Source of the DNA: Byssochlamys sp. IMV 00236
Taxonomy: Eukaryota; Ascomycota; Eurotiomycetes; Eurotiales; Thermoascaceae
DNA: 31,437 nucleotides
Reading direction: 5' to 3'
Assembly (NCBI GenBank): GCA_001931875.2
Contig: MSJH02000006.1
Location: 1-31,437 of the forward strand
The notes beneath the pieces were generated by a model. It was not told the DNA's origin. It made no database searches and saw nothing but the letters and a program-made list of their open reading frames with translations. The stretch's first letter is position 1. Each line of letters begins with the position of its first letter. Shown in pieces: positions 21,501 through 31,437 of this stretch. A program made the position numbers and the translations under genes.

Positions 21501-23161
21501 GCTTGGTAGATGAAGGCAAGAAGCCTGTATTCAAAATATTAGATGGCCGAGGAGAGCTATCAATTGCAAAGTAAGATAAAAACTCTTGCAAAACCCACGG
21601 GGCTCTTACTTTTTTTTTTTTAGCATTATGCAAAAACCACCGAGTATCGATATAGAATTCGACTACAATGCTCCTGCTTTGCTTGATGAGTTATTTGCTC
21701 TTGATGTCAAGATAAAAAATACCGAGACGGAATCTATTACTGCTACTCTCTATGCAGAAATAAAGAATGCGGAGGGAATAGGTAGAGTGGGCTATGATTT
21801 TGCTAAAGAAGTAGTATTTATATGCTTTGCACAATAGTTGACGACGATTATATCGCGCTTTTTAGTAGTGAGGACGACAAGGATCATGTAGCTACAAAGG
21901 ATATGGAACTAGGCACAATTGATTCTGGTCAGACAGTGACCAAAACCATATTCCTTCACGGTGGAAGTATATCAGGTTCTAGAATTATCAACTTGAATGT
22001 AAGAATGCGTCTGCTTAAGAAATCTGCTTCTGATTCTTGTTTTATTAGGTAAAGTATACAGTCATCGGAAGGAATTTTTCTGAAGTAGTAGAAAAATCAG
22101 AGTCAGTTCGCATTCCTTTCATTGCACCGTTTGACGCAAGCTTTGAGCTGTGTTCAATAACAGAAAGACTTGAAAAGTCTATAGGAATTGATCTCGAAAA
22201 ATCTGAAAAGTGGTTGTTAACTGCATCATTTCGATGCTTCTCTGCGTGGGATCTGGAAATCAAAAGCATAGCTATAGAAGAGGACAAGGTATTATATTAT
22301 GGAATCTATGTTTGGGGACAGCTTCTTATTTATATGTTAGACATTTTCTCATCCATACACATCTTTATCATTAATATCAAAAATAGAAGACGTAGACGTA
22401 ACCAGTAAAGTATACTTCATTTGAAAGAACTTTAGCTAACATATTTGTATGAAAATACAGCTTGGAAAACGGGACACATATATAACGCCAATTATCTTTT
22501 TAAGCTCCATACTACTGATTTGACAGAAGTGCAGCCTTCAGTACCTGCTGGTCACATAATTATTACTTGGAAGAGGTAACATGGACAAGCAAACTTACAA
22601 CTTTACTAATCATCATCAATACACAGGTCAGGAGTAGAGAATGAGTTTTGCAATTCTCTTATTACACTTCCATCTCTACAACTGCAGCAACAAAACTTGG
22701 TTGTTGTAGCAGGTAAGTCAGCTATATAGCGGATTTTTCTGATAGACTAATTCTTGTTGGCAGATGTTCCTGATGAGATATACCTTGGTGAACCATTTAC
22801 ACTATCCTATATCATCTATAACCCCACAGAACATATCGCTGAATATACAGCATCGATTGAACTAAGCGAAGCGTTTGTATTTTCTGGATACAAGCAAGTC
22901 AAAGGTCAAGTTCTACCTTTATCAAGAACAGTATATGATTACACATGTTATCCACTTTTGTCTGGAAAAGTTAAGCTTCCAAAGCTTAAAGTCATCGCCA
23001 TGCAACAGCAGAGCGGAGAAAAGGAAATTCCTGTGGAAATGGTTGGCACTGGCGTTACATTCACTCTTGGAAATGATTTACAAGCAAGACAAAATAACGT
23101 GATGGACCCACAGCAGCAACAGTTTATATTTGCATTTGTGCGTGCAAAACGAAAGCTTTGA
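18592..23161 (+). CDS. TRAPPC11: TRAPP complex subunit 11 (foie gras / gryzun)
   Basis: Subunit of the TRAPP III-type tether/GEF for Rab1/Ypt1 at ER-Golgi and autophagy membranes. Sixteen exons join in phase: 18592-18870, 18945-19243, 19294-19358, 19411-19528, 19586-19813, 19869-20147, 20212-21274, 21336-21453, 21510-21570, 21624-21781, 21838-21998, 22049-22288, 22341-22404, 22461-22575, 22627-22712 and 22764-23161. The product is 1243 aa, against about 1130 in animals. Markers are HPSVVVGFYELWDW near residue 160, the foie-gras region with KTAFFQECKQEIDSSLKSYE, HPGFYYHLAAMCCAERRR, and the gryzun-type C-terminal beta region (DEIYLGEPFTLSYIIYNPTE). A Ser/Thr/Pro-rich insert at about residues 30-60 and another around 95-120 explain part of the extra length. 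The saccharomycete yeasts lack this subunit, so its presence fits an early-diverging fungus. Confidence 0.93.
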
Positions 23162-23438
23162 TTCGAGTAGAGTGTTTAGAACTGTGTTACTTAATAAATC
23201 GCATACATATTTTCATTGTTGTATAGCATAATACATTTATTCGTTTGAGTAAATGATTCAAGAATCTAAGCTTTATGAAAAGGATAATAATGAATACACA
23301 GATTCAGTCATGTACCCTTTTTTATTCACCTTTAATTCAGGTCAATATCTAAACTTTTTTCATTCCATACATGAAATTAAGAGAGAAAGGTTCTCTTTAA
23401 GTTCTTTTTTTTTTCCCTTCTTCTTTCTGGTTAAAAAG

Positions 23439-25756
23439 ATGAAATTTTCTGCGGAATTTAATGCAAGAATCAAAGAACCATGGAGGGATTCATATATGGA
23501 GTATGCAAGTCTCAACAATTTACTAAAGGCCAAGACAACAGACGAATGGGACGAACAATGCGAATCTGAATTCAATGCCTGTTTTCTAACTGAGTTAGAA
23601 AAGGTATACTGCTTTGTGCAGATCCATCTAGATGGACTTGTCAAACGCATCAACAACTTTGACAAGATCCTTGAAAGAAAAAATGACTTTATGATGAATA
23701 TAAAGTATGAAGCTATTGCGGACGATATTGCAGAAACGCTGGTCGACGTTGACGAACTGGCAAAGTTTCACAGTCTTAATGTAGAAGCGTTTGAAAGAAT
23801 CGTCAAAAGACATGCTCAATACGCGGAACATATCCAACAAGCTTTTAATTTTGAAAATGCTCTCGCAATATATCCATTATATAATCAGCGATTTGATCCA
23901 CTGCTTGTTCTTTTATCAGAAATGTATACTTTATGCAAGCGCAAGGGGGAGCCAGAGGTAATGGATAAAGTTGCAGATGAACCTGATCAAGTAGAGTTTG
24001 AAAGAGAAACAAAGAAATATTGGGTTCACCCCGACCATATTACAGAAGTTAAAGCCATCATTTTACTACATCTTCCTGTTCATGTGCAGAGCCAAGGCGA
24101 GTCATACAAAGCAACTGATGCAGCTGTATCAAGCGTATATTACGACAACAAGTCATTTGATATGTACAAGCAAAAGTTAATTCAAAAGAAAGGGTCTGAA
24201 ATTGTCCGTGTCCGTTGGTATGGAAACTGCGATAGCCTTAATGACGATGTTTACGTGGAGAAGAAAACGCATCGGGCAGAAAGGCTGGAAGGGAAATCCG
24301 TGAAAGGCCGTATTAAAATCAAGGGGCAACAAGTCAATGACGTTATGAACGGACGTTACAACATGGAAGAATATGAAGACGAAATGAAAAAGAAAGGCAC
24401 TTTAGATAAGGAAATCATAGAGCGTAGATTATTTATAGCAAAGGGTATACAATCATTGGTTATGAACCGCAAGCTGCAACCGATATGCAGAATATTCTAT
24501 AATCGTCTAGCCTTCCAATTACCTGATGATCAGAGACTTAGGATCTGCCTTGATAGCAACTTGACTTTTATCCGTGAAGATCATCTCGATGGAAAGCAAA
24601 GACGACTTCAAGATAGCTGGCGTAGAGCTGATGTGGATATAGATTACCCTTTTCACAGTGTTGATGAAAATGATATATTACGCTTTCCTTACGCCATCCT
24701 CGAAGTCAAGGTCCAGAACCATTTGGGACAAGAAATACCTAGTTGGTTATCTCGTTTGTTAAATAGCGACATACTTCACGAAGTACCTAATTTTTCAAAA
24801 TATCTTCATGGTGTAAGCCACTTCTTTAAGGGTATTGTGAATGAACTACCACCATGGCTTTCTCAACTTGACCAAAATATACGAAAACCTGCTGGCTCTC
24901 GTGATGGGATAACAAGGTCACAGAGTTTTAAAGCTTTATTTAACGGTAGACATAGACGCTCACTGATGCAAAATGATGAAAAGAATAATAATGGTAGCCT
25001 CAAGATACAGGTTGAAGAATCGCTTTTTAAAGAGAGACTAGAATCAATCAATTGGGGGTTTGACAACACCAATAAAAGGGGAAGGCTTGATGCACCTATT
25101 TCAAGTAGAGTGCTTATAAACCGAGAAAACAGAATTCATGGACAGCTTGTTGATATACCAGAAAAAACAGAGCTTACTGATGAACCAGACATCGCATCTA
25201 GACAAACGTTTGTATCTCGAATGGTGCAAAGATACAAGGAGAGAAGAAAGAAAGAGAAAAATGACGAAGAAAACCCTTCGTCAGCGGGTCCCTCAGCTCC
25301 TGTAAGAACCATGACAAGATACTCATCTTTCCACCCAGCGAGGCAAGACCCAAAGGTCTTTTTTGCCAATGAACGTACATTTCTCACTTGGCTTCAATTT
25401 TGCGCCGTGCTTCTTACTATTGCACTAAAGCTATTAAATACTGGCGATGGTATCACACGTATAGTCGGCACCGTCTTCCTCTCGCTATCTGCCTTCTTAT
25501 CTATGTAAGTCCACCTTATGCTTCAAGTTTCGCTTTTTTTTCCTAATACTAACGGCTATGTAGGTATGCCCTTATTCGTTTTCATTTTAGAGCATTTCGG
25601 TTACAAACTGGTCGTACAGATCTTCGCCTCGATGACATTTACGGACCAGGTGTATTGTGCGTATTACTTGTAACAGCTCTAGCTTTCAACTTTTACGTTC
25701 GTATTCCACTTTTATTCTCTGAAGAAAGAACAAGAATTCTCCCAAATCCGTACTAG
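23439..25756 (+). CDS. VTC4: VTC4-like polyphosphate polymerase, upstream copy with altered SPX motif
   Basis: Vacuolar transporter chaperone subunit. The family makes polyphosphate from ATP on the cytosolic face of the vacuole and passes it into the lumen. Two exons (23439-25504, 25564-25756) give 752 aa. The start is MKFSAEF at 23439; the frame is open 62 codons further upstream, but that part reads as a CT-rich leader. Domains: SPX (1 to about 140), the polymerase tunnel (about 185-500), a variable linker, and three C-terminal membrane helices starting near FANERTFLTWL. Polymerase residues are kept: RVRWYG (Arg257, Arg259), VEKKTH (Lys276), NRLAFQLP (Arg356), AILEVK (Glu422) and FSKYLHG (Lys454). 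The SPX domain is unusual. The KKHDK motif reads KRHAQ (123-127), and the conserved Lys at position 26 is Asn. The gene lies 277 bp after TRAPPC11. Confidence 0.92.
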
Positions 25757-27194
25757 ACTGCCTTTATATTACATTAGGGCTCATGATATTGAATAAACTT
25801 ATATTGATTTTGACTATAAATTAGCAGAAGCACTAATTTCAAACATGTACAATCAAGGAGTCAGTTCTCTTACAATAAAAACCCTTATAATAATAATACG
25901 ATTTTGTCACATATAATTCTGAAATATTGACACTTGAACCAAAAGAAAATATGGTAGAACAAACATGCTGAATCACTTTAATTGTTTATTCTAATAGAAT
26001 CCAGAATTAAGTTGTTATTATTTGAGTCAATTGATTTGGAATTGATTGGATAATAGAAAGATTAAGTGAAGAAAAGGATAGGCAAGAGTATCTTGTAAAA
26101 GACGGACCCGTCTTTAGTAACATTCTGCCATGTCCTCTTTCTGTAGATCATCATTAACATTTCTAACTATTCAATACAATTTGAGTCTATATTATGGTAT
26201 GTCAGTTTCAGACCAAGCCTAGAAACACTCCCTTACATCTGTTCTCCTGGAGTGCTTCCTTTTTTTTTGCTCTCCACTTGTTTCTGTAGTTTAATTTCAT
26301 TAGAAAATATGGAATAGGAACTTGTATTCAGCGATTCATATCTCTTTTGTTGACCAAAATAGGCTCGCTGCTAATAATGCAAAGTCTTAAGGTACATCTT
26401 TCATTGAAACTTGCATAGCATGCTAGATAAGAAAATTTGGTGATCAAGACAGCTTCTATCAAATATGAACATTTCGAATGCATGTCTAATAGCCCCTTCT
26501 CTCACTTAAGGCACCTTATCCTTCTTTAACTGCATCAAATATATATCTCGTAATATTTTAATACAATGCTTATATGCAATAAGGGCTTGTTTACACGATT
26601 ATTTCTTTGTCCTTGGTATACCAAGAATTAGTTTACATATAAATCTCCCTCTGTTATGCATGTGTCTACTGTATTTCATATAGCGATAGTTCTTGTATTA
26701 AACAAGTATTCATCGATCAAGCCTAGCACTTGACGAATCGTACACTCTTACTGACAATGCTACAACCCTTTTATTATTATTTTGACTGCATATAAACAAT
26801 GAAAATCAACACTTCAACTCATTATCGCAGAGAGGGAGAAGAGAAGAGAAAGAGAGGTCAGCACACCACCTCTTCTTTGAACATTAAGTGCGTGACTCTT
26901 TCAAGGCTGACTAATGACCATTTATCAGGCAGAGTACCTATCAAACTGCACGTATTGCATCAATCTCCTTATCAAATGGGAACGTGCACCTCTTCACTGT
27001 TCATTGTTAATTGTTGTCTAAATTGGGAAAGACGTACAGTTGGTTTATTACTGGTCGTGCATGATAAGATCAGACCAAGGACTAGTTTCGTTATGCCCAG
27101 CTAATATCAATTGCAACAGGTGCTCCTTACGCAAGAGAGTATATAATGGTTCATTTTCTTCATTCATTCAAAACATACCTTTTTTTTTCATTCC
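25757..27194. other. Intergenic region before the HNH gene
   Basis: About 1.4 kb of AT-rich sequence. The start should be the VTC 3' UTR and the end the HNH promoter. A + open frame at 26799-27104 has no recognisable content. A short perfect inverted repeat lies at 26098-26115. Nothing else stands out. Confidence 0.5.
26098..26115. repeat. Short perfect inverted repeat
   Basis: AAAGACGG and CCGTCTTT are separated by two bases, giving an 8-bp palindromic arm pair. It lies about 340 bp after the upstream VTC stop codon. It could be a factor-binding palindrome or an RNA hairpin, or chance. Confidence 0.4.
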
Positions 27195-28122
27195 ATGTCT
27201 CTTATCACATCTCGTCTGCACGTCACCAAAGTGACACTCGCACAGCATTTGCTCAATCCTATACGGCAAATGAGTCACCTCGAAAAGCCATACCTTTCAT
27301 TAAACAATTCGAAGCGTACTATGGCCATAGTTACATCTCTATACGGCAATTTGATCAACAATACGAATGATGCAGTCAATCCACTGATTGATCAAGTCGA
27401 TGTCACTCGCTGCTGCATGTGTCATCAGATCCTTGGTTCACATGGTTCATCCATGATTTTGAGTTGTCCCTCAAGTAGTAACAAGAGGATGTGCGTTGGC
27501 TGCAGACAGTAAGAATAAAATAGTAAGGGTGATTGGTATCTTTTCGTAACCTTCCTCTCTCCTTTCTAGTTTCTATGGCAAACACTGGAAGAACCCTAAA
27601 ATCGTTGCCATCATGAATTCATGGATAGTAGCAGGGAACGACGACGTGTTTTGTACAGTTGTTAGTAAAAGTGGAAAAAGAAAGTTTGATTATAACAGTT
27701 ACCTAAGCCATATAATTACGGCCCATAACAACGATTTTATAAACAGCAACGAATTACATAGAAAGGTTAAAAATCTTCACAGTAACATGAAACAAAGACA
27801 AAAGAAGAATCCAAACTATAAAAATCAGCATAAAGTAGCTACCATAAGCGAACTAGAAGAGATTATAAAGAGCTCAAATGGGAGATGTGCTGTCAGTGGT
27901 GCAATAGGCGCTTGGGTACACGGAATCACTTACAAAGAGCTACTTTTAACTTTGGACCACTACGTACCTATATCAAAGGGAGGGAGCTTCGACATCAGCA
28001 ATCTGCAACCTATTTTAGGGTGCTTGAACCGAGTCAAGTCGAATAGAAGTAATGCTGAACTATGTCTATGGTTAGAAAGATTTAAAAACTCTGTTAAAAT
28101 TGATAAAATCAGGTTTTATTGA
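27195..28122 (+). CDS. Free-standing HNH nuclease-like protein
   Basis: Two exons (27195-27508, 27570-28122) join in phase for 288 aa. The N-terminal 29 residues have no acidic residue and contain Arg, Lys and His (MSLITSRLHVTKVTLAQHLL), as in a mitochondrial targeting peptide. A Cys-rich unit follows: CCMC at 73-76, Cys91, and CVGC at 100-103, then HFYGKHWKNP; a zinc site is likely. The C-terminal part carries an HNH core: LDHYVPISKGGSFDISNLQP (Asp234, His235, Asn249) and GCLNRVKSN (Asn258). The flanking zinc-knuckle cysteines of ordinary HNH proteins are half lost: CAVSG at 211 and GCLN at 256 each keep one Cys. Such proteins cut or nick DNA. Organellar, homing or repair roles are all possible. 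It sits between two related VTC genes. Confidence 0.8.
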
Positions 28123-29068
28123 TATTTTAATCAAAGTAATACAATAGTCCAAAGGTCAATGATATAATAGACTTGTACTTTAATTGAAGTCAATATGGGG
28201 TTATTCTATCAATAAACGGCTTAAAGTCATTTATCCGAAATATCTTCCGAAGAAGAGAGGAGGGGGGTAGGTTAGACTGAAAAGAAATAGTACTTGGTAA
28301 ATATGCATGCATGAGACAGAAAATGGTATTATTATGTAAACATTGATGATGCTTTAATTTAAAAAGCCTACCAGTAACAGATGAGGAGAAATCAATCAAT
28401 TGATTAACATCTATCAAGATAAAAAGAAGATCATAACAAACCAAGCCTAGCTTTCTCTTTAACTACCAACGATGAGTGAAATCATTTGCACTTTTAACCT
28501 TGATAACAAAAATAAGGACCAAAATTGCATCTTGTGAAGACAACAAATGATCATACTTTTTTCATTTATAAAAGTGAGGGGGAAAGGGGTAAGTGACAAA
28601 TAGATACGATTGGCCAACATCCTTGTCAATCAGGGGGGGGGGGATACAATTGATAACCATAGTGCTTTAACTTTTCTACTTTTATGAACTTGGATGATGT
28701 ATTTATAATAGTCATCAATGACGAATTGGCTCATATGAAAGTACTATAAAGTATATAAAAAGGGATAGAAAAAGTTTATAGCATAAATAAAGAAAAATGA
28801 TAAAGTGTTGTGTCAATACTACAACAACAAGTTACTCCTTTAATTAATGCGTACGTATACAACAGAGACGAAATGAGATATAAAACCAAAGCCTATTTTG
28901 AACGCATTGATTTACTATAAATACTCTCCTTTTTTCTCTCTTTAATTAGCGGTTAGCAAATCCATCATCTTTCTTTTTCTCCATCATTCTCTCTTCTTGT
29001 ACAAGTAGTCCCTTTTTTTGTATCCTTTTGAGAAAGTAAAACTCTTTCATTATTTATTCTTACATTAT
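28123..29068. other. Intergenic region before the downstream VTC gene
   Basis: About 950 bp. It includes an 11-G homopolymer (28633-28643) and, just before the start codon, a strongly pyrimidine-rich leader (about 28924-29015) like those seen in front of other genes here. A - strand open frame (28190-28444) has no recognisable content. Confidence 0.5.
28633..28643. repeat. Poly-G run (11 G)
   Basis: Eleven consecutive guanines, rare in this AT-rich sequence, about 430 bp upstream of the downstream VTC start codon. It is a likely place for sequencing length errors. Confidence 0.8.
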
Positions 29069-31383
29069 ATGAAATACGGACAAGAGCTGCAGCAAAACAT
29101 ATTTGCTCCTTGGAAACTATCCTATGTCGCTTATGATGGTCTCAAGCACGAATTAAAGAACCGTCAACTCGATCACGGCTGGACTGCAAAGGATGAGGAA
29201 GAATTCATTGAAATGCTAGATAATGAACTATCCAAAGTATATGATTTTGTCAATGCGAAACTCTCAGAGATAGACGCGCGTATCCTTTACTGTGAACGAA
29301 CGATACAGACACTACAAAAAAATCCTGCAATGGCCTCTGACGCTAATTATAGCATAATGGACGAAGCACTTACCGAAATTTTATTTGATGTAAATGATCT
29401 CTCTCGCTTCACCCGTATCAACTTTGTCGCCTTTCAAAAGATTTTAAAAAAGCATGACAAATGGACAGGACTTCAATTAAAGCAGGCCTTTGTAGAAAAA
29501 CTGAGAGAAAAGCCTTTGGACAAACAACGGTTTGATGTTGCTATTATTTACATATCTGCACTGCACGACATTTGTCGCAATCGTGGAAAGAAATCTATAG
29601 ATGATACTGCATTTGAAGATCAAAATGAGTTTGAAAGAGCAACAGCAAAGTACTGGATTCACCCTGATAATATAACAGAAGTAAAGGCAATCATCATGCT
29701 ACATTTACCAGTTTACATCTACAACAAGCAAAAAAAGTGGGAACCAGTAGATTCGGCTATCTCTAGTGTTTATTTTGATAACCCAAATTTTGACCTCTAT
29801 ACCACTCGTTTACAAAGAGATGAAGGATCAGAAGCTATTCGATTTCGATGGTAAAAATATATATATATATATATATATATATCTATTTAATAAGGCTGTA
29901 CTAATCTGTTTATTAGGTACGGCACAAATGATAAATCAAACATTTACATTGAACGAAAGACACATCATGCTTCATGGTTGGATGGAGCCTCAGTCAAGGA
30001 TCGCTTTAGGTTGAAAGAAAGCCAAGTGAACCCGTTTGTTCAGGGCACCTTAACAGCAAACGAAATTGCTCATAGCTTTATTCAAGCCAATACAGACAAA
30101 AGTACCGTTGATCACGTTCATTTTGTTGCCAGTGGTATACAACGATCGTTTAGGGAACGGCAACTTGAACCCATGCTTCGAGTGTATTATAACCGCACAG
30201 CATTTCAATTACCAGATGACCAACGATTGCGAATTTCTCTGGACACAAACCTTACTTTTATCCGTGAAGACCATCTTGATGGCATTCGACGTAGACAACC
30301 TAGTTATCATTGGCGTCGTAATGACGTAGGTATTGATTACCCATTTCACAATGTAAAACAAGACGATTGTCTTCTTTTCCCGTATGCCATCCTCGAAACG
30401 AAACTTCAGACGCATTTGGGCCAGCAACCGCCTGCATGGCTTACATCTCTTGTTGAAAGTCACCTGGTACATGAAGTACCTCGGTTTTCCAAATACCTAC
30501 ATGGTGCATGTCACTTTTATCGCGATCGATTGGCTCTGCTTCCCTGGTGGCTATCTGAATTAAACGTAGACATTCGTAAACCTAGAGCCGAAAATATAGG
30601 ACTGACCCGGTCACGTAGCTTTAAGCCCTTGATTGATGGCAAATATCGAAGGGCCATGATTGAAGAACAGGAAAAAGCAAATAAAGAAGCAGTGGTAAAC
30701 AAGCAAGCCGAAAGGACATCTGATCGCTCACATAAAAGTTCAGAAACTCAGGTCAATCTACAGACCTTTGTTCAAGAGACATCAAAGCAGCTTCAGGGTC
30801 TACCGCCTGTTCCACCTGCAAAACAAGAAAAAAGGAGCCAAGCGTCATCTTCATCACAAAGTACATCCATTCTTCATAAATTATTTGCTAAAGGGAACCA
30901 TGACCTCGAGCTTGGTACCAAGGTGGATGAGACCAAGAAACCAAAGATGAAAGTGCGCGTAGAACCCAAGGTCTTTTTTGCAAATGAACGTACCTTCATT
31001 TCATGGTTACAGTTTTGTGCTTTACTTTTGACTGTTGCTTTAAACTTGTTAAATTTTGGTGATATGGTATCACGTATTGTTGGTGGTATCTTTATTGGAC
31101 TGGCTGCAGGAATTGCCATCTATGCACTGTATCGATTTGAAAAACGAGCCTGGTTAGTTGCAATATGATTGCATTTATTATATATATATCTCATTTATTT
31201 TTATAGGATGATCAATCATCGTATCGATGGACGTTATGATGATCTTTGGGGTCCGGCGTTACTCTGTTTACTTTTAGTGATTGCTCTCATTGTAAGTTAT
31301 TCATGGATTGAATACGAATCTGTTGACATTAATCCCCTCCCCCCTTCTTTTATTAGGTCAATTTCTATTTGCGATTCAAGTAA
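29069..31383 (+). CDS. VTC4: VTC4-like polyphosphate polymerase, downstream copy with canonical SPX motif
   Basis: Second vacuolar polyphosphate polymerase subunit. Four exons (29069-29850, 29917-31152, 31207-31291, 31357-31383) join in phase for 709 aa. The start MKYGQEL is the family's normal SPX beginning; the frame is open 17 codons further upstream without support. The SPX domain is canonical: YVAYDGLKHELK (Tyr22, Lys26) and KILKKHDK (124-131), the inositol-pyrophosphate site. Polymerase residues are all present: RFRWYG (Arg258, Arg260), IERKTH (Lys275), NRTAFQLP, AILETKLQT and FSKYLHG. Three C-terminal membrane helices follow VEPKVFFANERTFISWL, the last one split over exons 3 and 4. Numbering runs six residues behind yeast Vtc4 (R264, R266, K281), so this is the likelier orthologue. 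Intron 1 contains an AT microsatellite. The stop lies 54 bp before the window end. Confidence 0.94.
29857..29882. repeat. (AT)13 microsatellite in VTC intron 1
   Basis: A perfect 26-bp AT repeat starting 6 bp after the GT donor (29851) of intron 1 in the downstream VTC gene. The branch-type CTAAT and the TTATTAG acceptor follow it, so the intron should still splice. Confidence 0.9.
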
Positions 31384-31437
31384 TTTAAATAGAAATAATA
31401 CTTCAACTATTGTAACCGTTTGCTTCTTTTTTTTTTT

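Noticed and set aside
23253..23438. 62-codon in-frame extension upstream of the first VTC gene
   Set aside because: The translated leader is dominated by Ser/Phe from a CT-rich tract, and SPX proteins begin directly with a MKF-type start, which is present at 23439.
26799..27104. 101-codon + open frame as an upstream exon of the HNH gene
   Set aside because: No motif, and no splice phase joins it convincingly to 27195. The HNH protein already has a plausible N-terminus.

Overview
The window looks like nuclear DNA of an early-diverging fungus of the Mucorales type. It is AT-rich and the genes are compact. Introns are short (mostly 45-95 nt) with GT...AG ends and often CTAAC/CTAAT-like branch sites. 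The gene set also fits: a CotH-domain protein, two VTC4-type polyphosphate polymerases, a fungal TRAPPC11, ARL5 and PDCD5. Gene models below were spliced by hand by checking reading phase across every exon junction. They have not been compared with any database.

Left part (1-9.4 kb). A coiled-coil gene fragment at 121-730 has a broken or unresolved frame. It is followed on + by a complete seven-exon ARL5 GTPase (1010-1882) and a five-exon CotH-domain gene (about 2448-4464). On the - strand is a 665-aa one-pass membrane protein with repeated LSIAERFM-like motifs (6805-4747). Next comes a stretch holding what looks like a decayed - strand gene (about 8090-7090), then a secreted EXORDIUM-like protein on + (8313-9369).

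Middle part (9.8-18.4 kb). A ten-exon, 545-aa multi-pass membrane protein lies on - (11993-9820) and has a 14-nt micro-exon. A roughly 1.9-kb gene-poor stretch follows, then a tiny two-exon gene (13935-14204, +). Further along - are an ER-type UDP-glycosyltransferase (16816-15018) and PDCD5 (18387-17699).

Right part (18.6 kb to end, all +). TRAPPC11 (16 exons, 1243 aa) shares a 204-bp divergent promoter with PDCD5. It is followed 277 bp later by a VTC4-like polyphosphate polymerase, then a free-standing HNH nuclease gene, then a second VTC4-like gene that ends just before the window does. The two VTC genes form a diverged tandem pair. The downstream copy keeps the canonical SPX lysine motif. 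The upstream copy has lost most of it while keeping the polymerase residues, which would be expected to change control by inositol pyrophosphates.

There is no operon-like logic here. The only functional themes shared by neighbours are polyphosphate synthesis (the VTC pair) and Golgi traffic (ARL5, TRAPPC11). I saw no transposon, CRISPR array, rRNA or tRNA.
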